Part shown: piece after piece, positions 62,690 to 64,000 of the stretch
How positions within the stretch are numbered: position 1 is the stretch's first letter
Layout of the letters: each line of letters begins with the position of its first letter
Source of the DNA: Candidatus Methylophosphatis roskildensis
GTDB taxonomy: Bacteria > Pseudomonadota > Gammaproteobacteria > Burkholderiales > Rhodocyclaceae
Assembly (NCBI GenBank): GCA_016708905.1
Contig: JADJEV010000003.1
Span: 310,001 to 374,000, forward strand
DNA length: 64,000 nucleotides
Direction: 5' to 3'
Translations under genes and position numbers: made by a program
The notes under the pieces: model-generated
Databases searched by the model: none
Told to the model about the DNA's origin: nothing
What the model saw: the letters and a program-made list of their open reading frames with translations, nothing else

Positions 62690-63964
62690 ATGATGTTCGA
62701 TAGATCCGCTAGCTCTCGTACGCCGCCTTCAAATCCAGGATCCGTGGCGTACGTCTCATTTATGGGGTTACCTCGTTTCGACTGGTCACTGACGCTGGTG
62801 GGTTTATGCATCTTCACATTTGTGGTGGTTACCTACAAAGTCCGTATCGGGGACATCGGTATCGCTATTGGCGTTGCGGGGCTATGTTTGCAGCGGGGCG
62901 GCCTGAAAATACCCAAATTCCTATGGCTTTATGCGGCGTTTGTGCTATGGGTTTTCGTAGGGTCGTTCGCAACACCATTTACGGATATCGCACTCGAACA
63001 GGCAATAGAGCGTCTCAAGCTAGTCGTGGTCATGCTCATTGCCGTCAATGCACTGCGCACTGAAGGACAACTCCGCTTCTACCTTCTGTTCTTTCTTGGC
63101 TGTTTCGTCCTGTTCCCAGTTCGTGGAACTCTAGTGGGGGGCGATACTATCTCCGGTCGCGCGGTATGGAACTACATCTATAGCAATCCCAACGACTTGG
63201 CAGCTCTCTCTCTCATTGCGCTCGGGGTTGCCTTCGCTCTCTGGTTCTCCGAACACTCATGGAGGAGCTTTGTGAGTCTCGGTGCCGCAATCAGTGCAAT
63301 TCCATTGCTTGCAGTGATTTTACTGACACAATCACGGGGAGCTGTTATCGGGCTAGCGGTTGGCATGGGACCGGCCATGGTTCTATTGCTGATAAAACGG
63401 CGGTGGCTACTTGTGCCCGCTGGCCTGATTGTGCTGGTCATTGGTTTTGTAACTCCTGCGAATGTTTGGGAACGCTTAGCTGGCATAGAGAAGCTGTCTA
63501 GCGTTGAAACAGTTGCCGAAGCCGACCCCGAGGGTTCGGCCGAGCAGCGCCTTGAAATCCAGAAGGTGGCATGGCGGATCTTCCTTGATAATCCAGTGTT
63601 CGGTATGGGACTGGGGGCCTATCCGCAGGCAAACGCCATGTATGCTCCGGATCTGGGTAAGAGAGATACGCACAACACCTATCTGAATTTGGCGGCGGAG
63701 ACCGGATTTCCCGGGCTCGCGCTCTGGTGCGCATTGTTCTGGTCCGTGCTGCGCCACGCTGGCCGCAGTCGGCGGAACGCTGGGGCGGAGGCGTTGGCGA
63801 CTCAGCAGTATTGGATTGAGCGGACGCTCATTGCCTATCTCGTTGCCGCCGTGGTCGGCACCTATTCGGCTCTTACCTTTCCCTACCTGGTTCTGACGGT
63901 GCTATGGTGCTCAGCAACCATCCTCGAACGCACGGCACGTGCGACACAACGCGGATTGGAATGA
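62690..63964 (+). CDS. O-antigen ligase/polymerase family membrane protein (Wzy/WaaL)
   Basis: 424 residues, about 10-12 hydrophobic segments. The long periplasmic loop with T-H-N-T-Y-L-N-L-A-A-E-T-G-F-P-G-L near residue 325 is typical of the O-antigen ligase/polymerase family. It would polymerise or transfer the repeat units moved by the flippase. Either of two adjacent ATGs may be used. Confidence 0.88.
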   Translation: MMFDRSASSRTPPSNPGSVAYVSFMGLPRFDWSLTLVGLCIFTFVVVTYKVRIGDIGIAIGVAGLCLQRGGLKIPKFLWLYAAFVLWVFVGSFATPFTDIALEQAIERLKLVVVMLIAVNALRTEGQLRFYLLFFLGCFVLFPVRGTLVGGDTISGRAVWNYIYSNPNDLAALSLIALGVAFALWFSEHSWRSFVSLGAAISAIPLLAVILLTQSRGAVIGLAVGMGPAMVLLLIKRRWLLVPAGLIVLVIGFVTPANVWERLAGIEKLSSVETVAEADPEGSAEQRLEIQKVAWRIFLDNPVFGMGLGAYPQANAMYAPDLGKRDTHNTYLNLAAETGFPGLALWCALFWSVLRHAGRSRRNAGAEALATQQYWIERTLIAYLVAAVVGTYSALTFPYLVLTVLWCSATILERTARATQRGLE

Positions 63965-63976
63965 GGAAACTTTAGG

Positions 63977-64000
63977 ATGTGTGGCATTGCAGGTTTCGTA
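63977..64000 (+). CDS. glutamine-dependent amidotransferase/asparagine synthetase, first 8 codons
   Basis: The window ends after MCGIAGFV, the standard start of class II glutamine amidotransferases of the asparagine synthetase type, with the catalytic Cys2. TTTAGG lies just upstream. Such genes are common in exopolysaccharide clusters. Only eight codons are visible. Confidence 0.7.

Overview
The window looks like a betaproteobacterial chromosome. The evidence is high GC, the gene order PHP phosphatase - yciO - site-2 protease - trpS - scpA - scpB - rluB, a gcvT-gcvH-gcvP operon behind a tandem glycine riboswitch, and a rimP-nusA-infB-rbfA-truB-rpsO-pnp block. The genus cannot be fixed from the sequence; the Rhodocyclales/Burkholderiales range is a guess.

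Layout. 1-4.94 kb: a gamma-carbonic-anhydrase-like gene (cut by the left edge) and the glycine cleavage operon, on the minus strand with promoter and riboswitch. 4.95-12.06 kb: housekeeping genes on the plus strand. 12.3-25.1 kb: an accessory island made mostly of insertion sequences (an intact IS3-type element, remnants of ISAs1, IS4, IS21 and another IS3 element, and two tandem copies of an IS that carries a DruA-like DUF4338 gene, one with a further IS nested inside). A polysaccharide flippase and a methyltransferase survive among them. 25.1-33.9 kb: translation and RNA-decay operon. 34-35.5 kb: two tRNAs and a frameshifted lytic transglycosylase. 35.5-37.1 kb: an IS copy.

37.3-44.3 kb: a lasso-peptide (RiPP) cluster. 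On the minus strand it has an asparagine-synthetase-like cyclase, a 51-residue precursor, an HPr-kinase-like serine kinase, an RRE/PqqD protein (B1), a leader protease (B2) and an ABC exporter; a convergent nucleotidyltransferase lies beside them. The predicted core is unusually long (30 residues), with a G1-D8 ring, two tail cysteines and a Ser-Ser end. The kinase and nucleotidyltransferase suggest that the C terminus is decorated. This is the most interesting system in the window.

44.8-64 kb: an exopolysaccharide/O-antigen-type cluster (C-methyltransferase, sugar epimerase/reductase, glucose-1-phosphate cytidylyltransferase, PIG-L deacetylase, glycosyltransferases, DUF4910 protein, flippase, UDP-GlcNAc 2-epimerase, polysaccharide deacetylase, O-antigen ligase/polymerase, start of a glutamine-dependent amidotransferase). 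It is interrupted by two ISs. One of them is an inverted second copy of the IS at 35.5 kb and sits on the stop codon of the flippase gene.

Several genes (pnp, the lytic transglycosylase, three IS transposases) carry apparent one-base frameshifts, nearly all in homopolymers. Sequencing error must be excluded before they are called pseudogenes.
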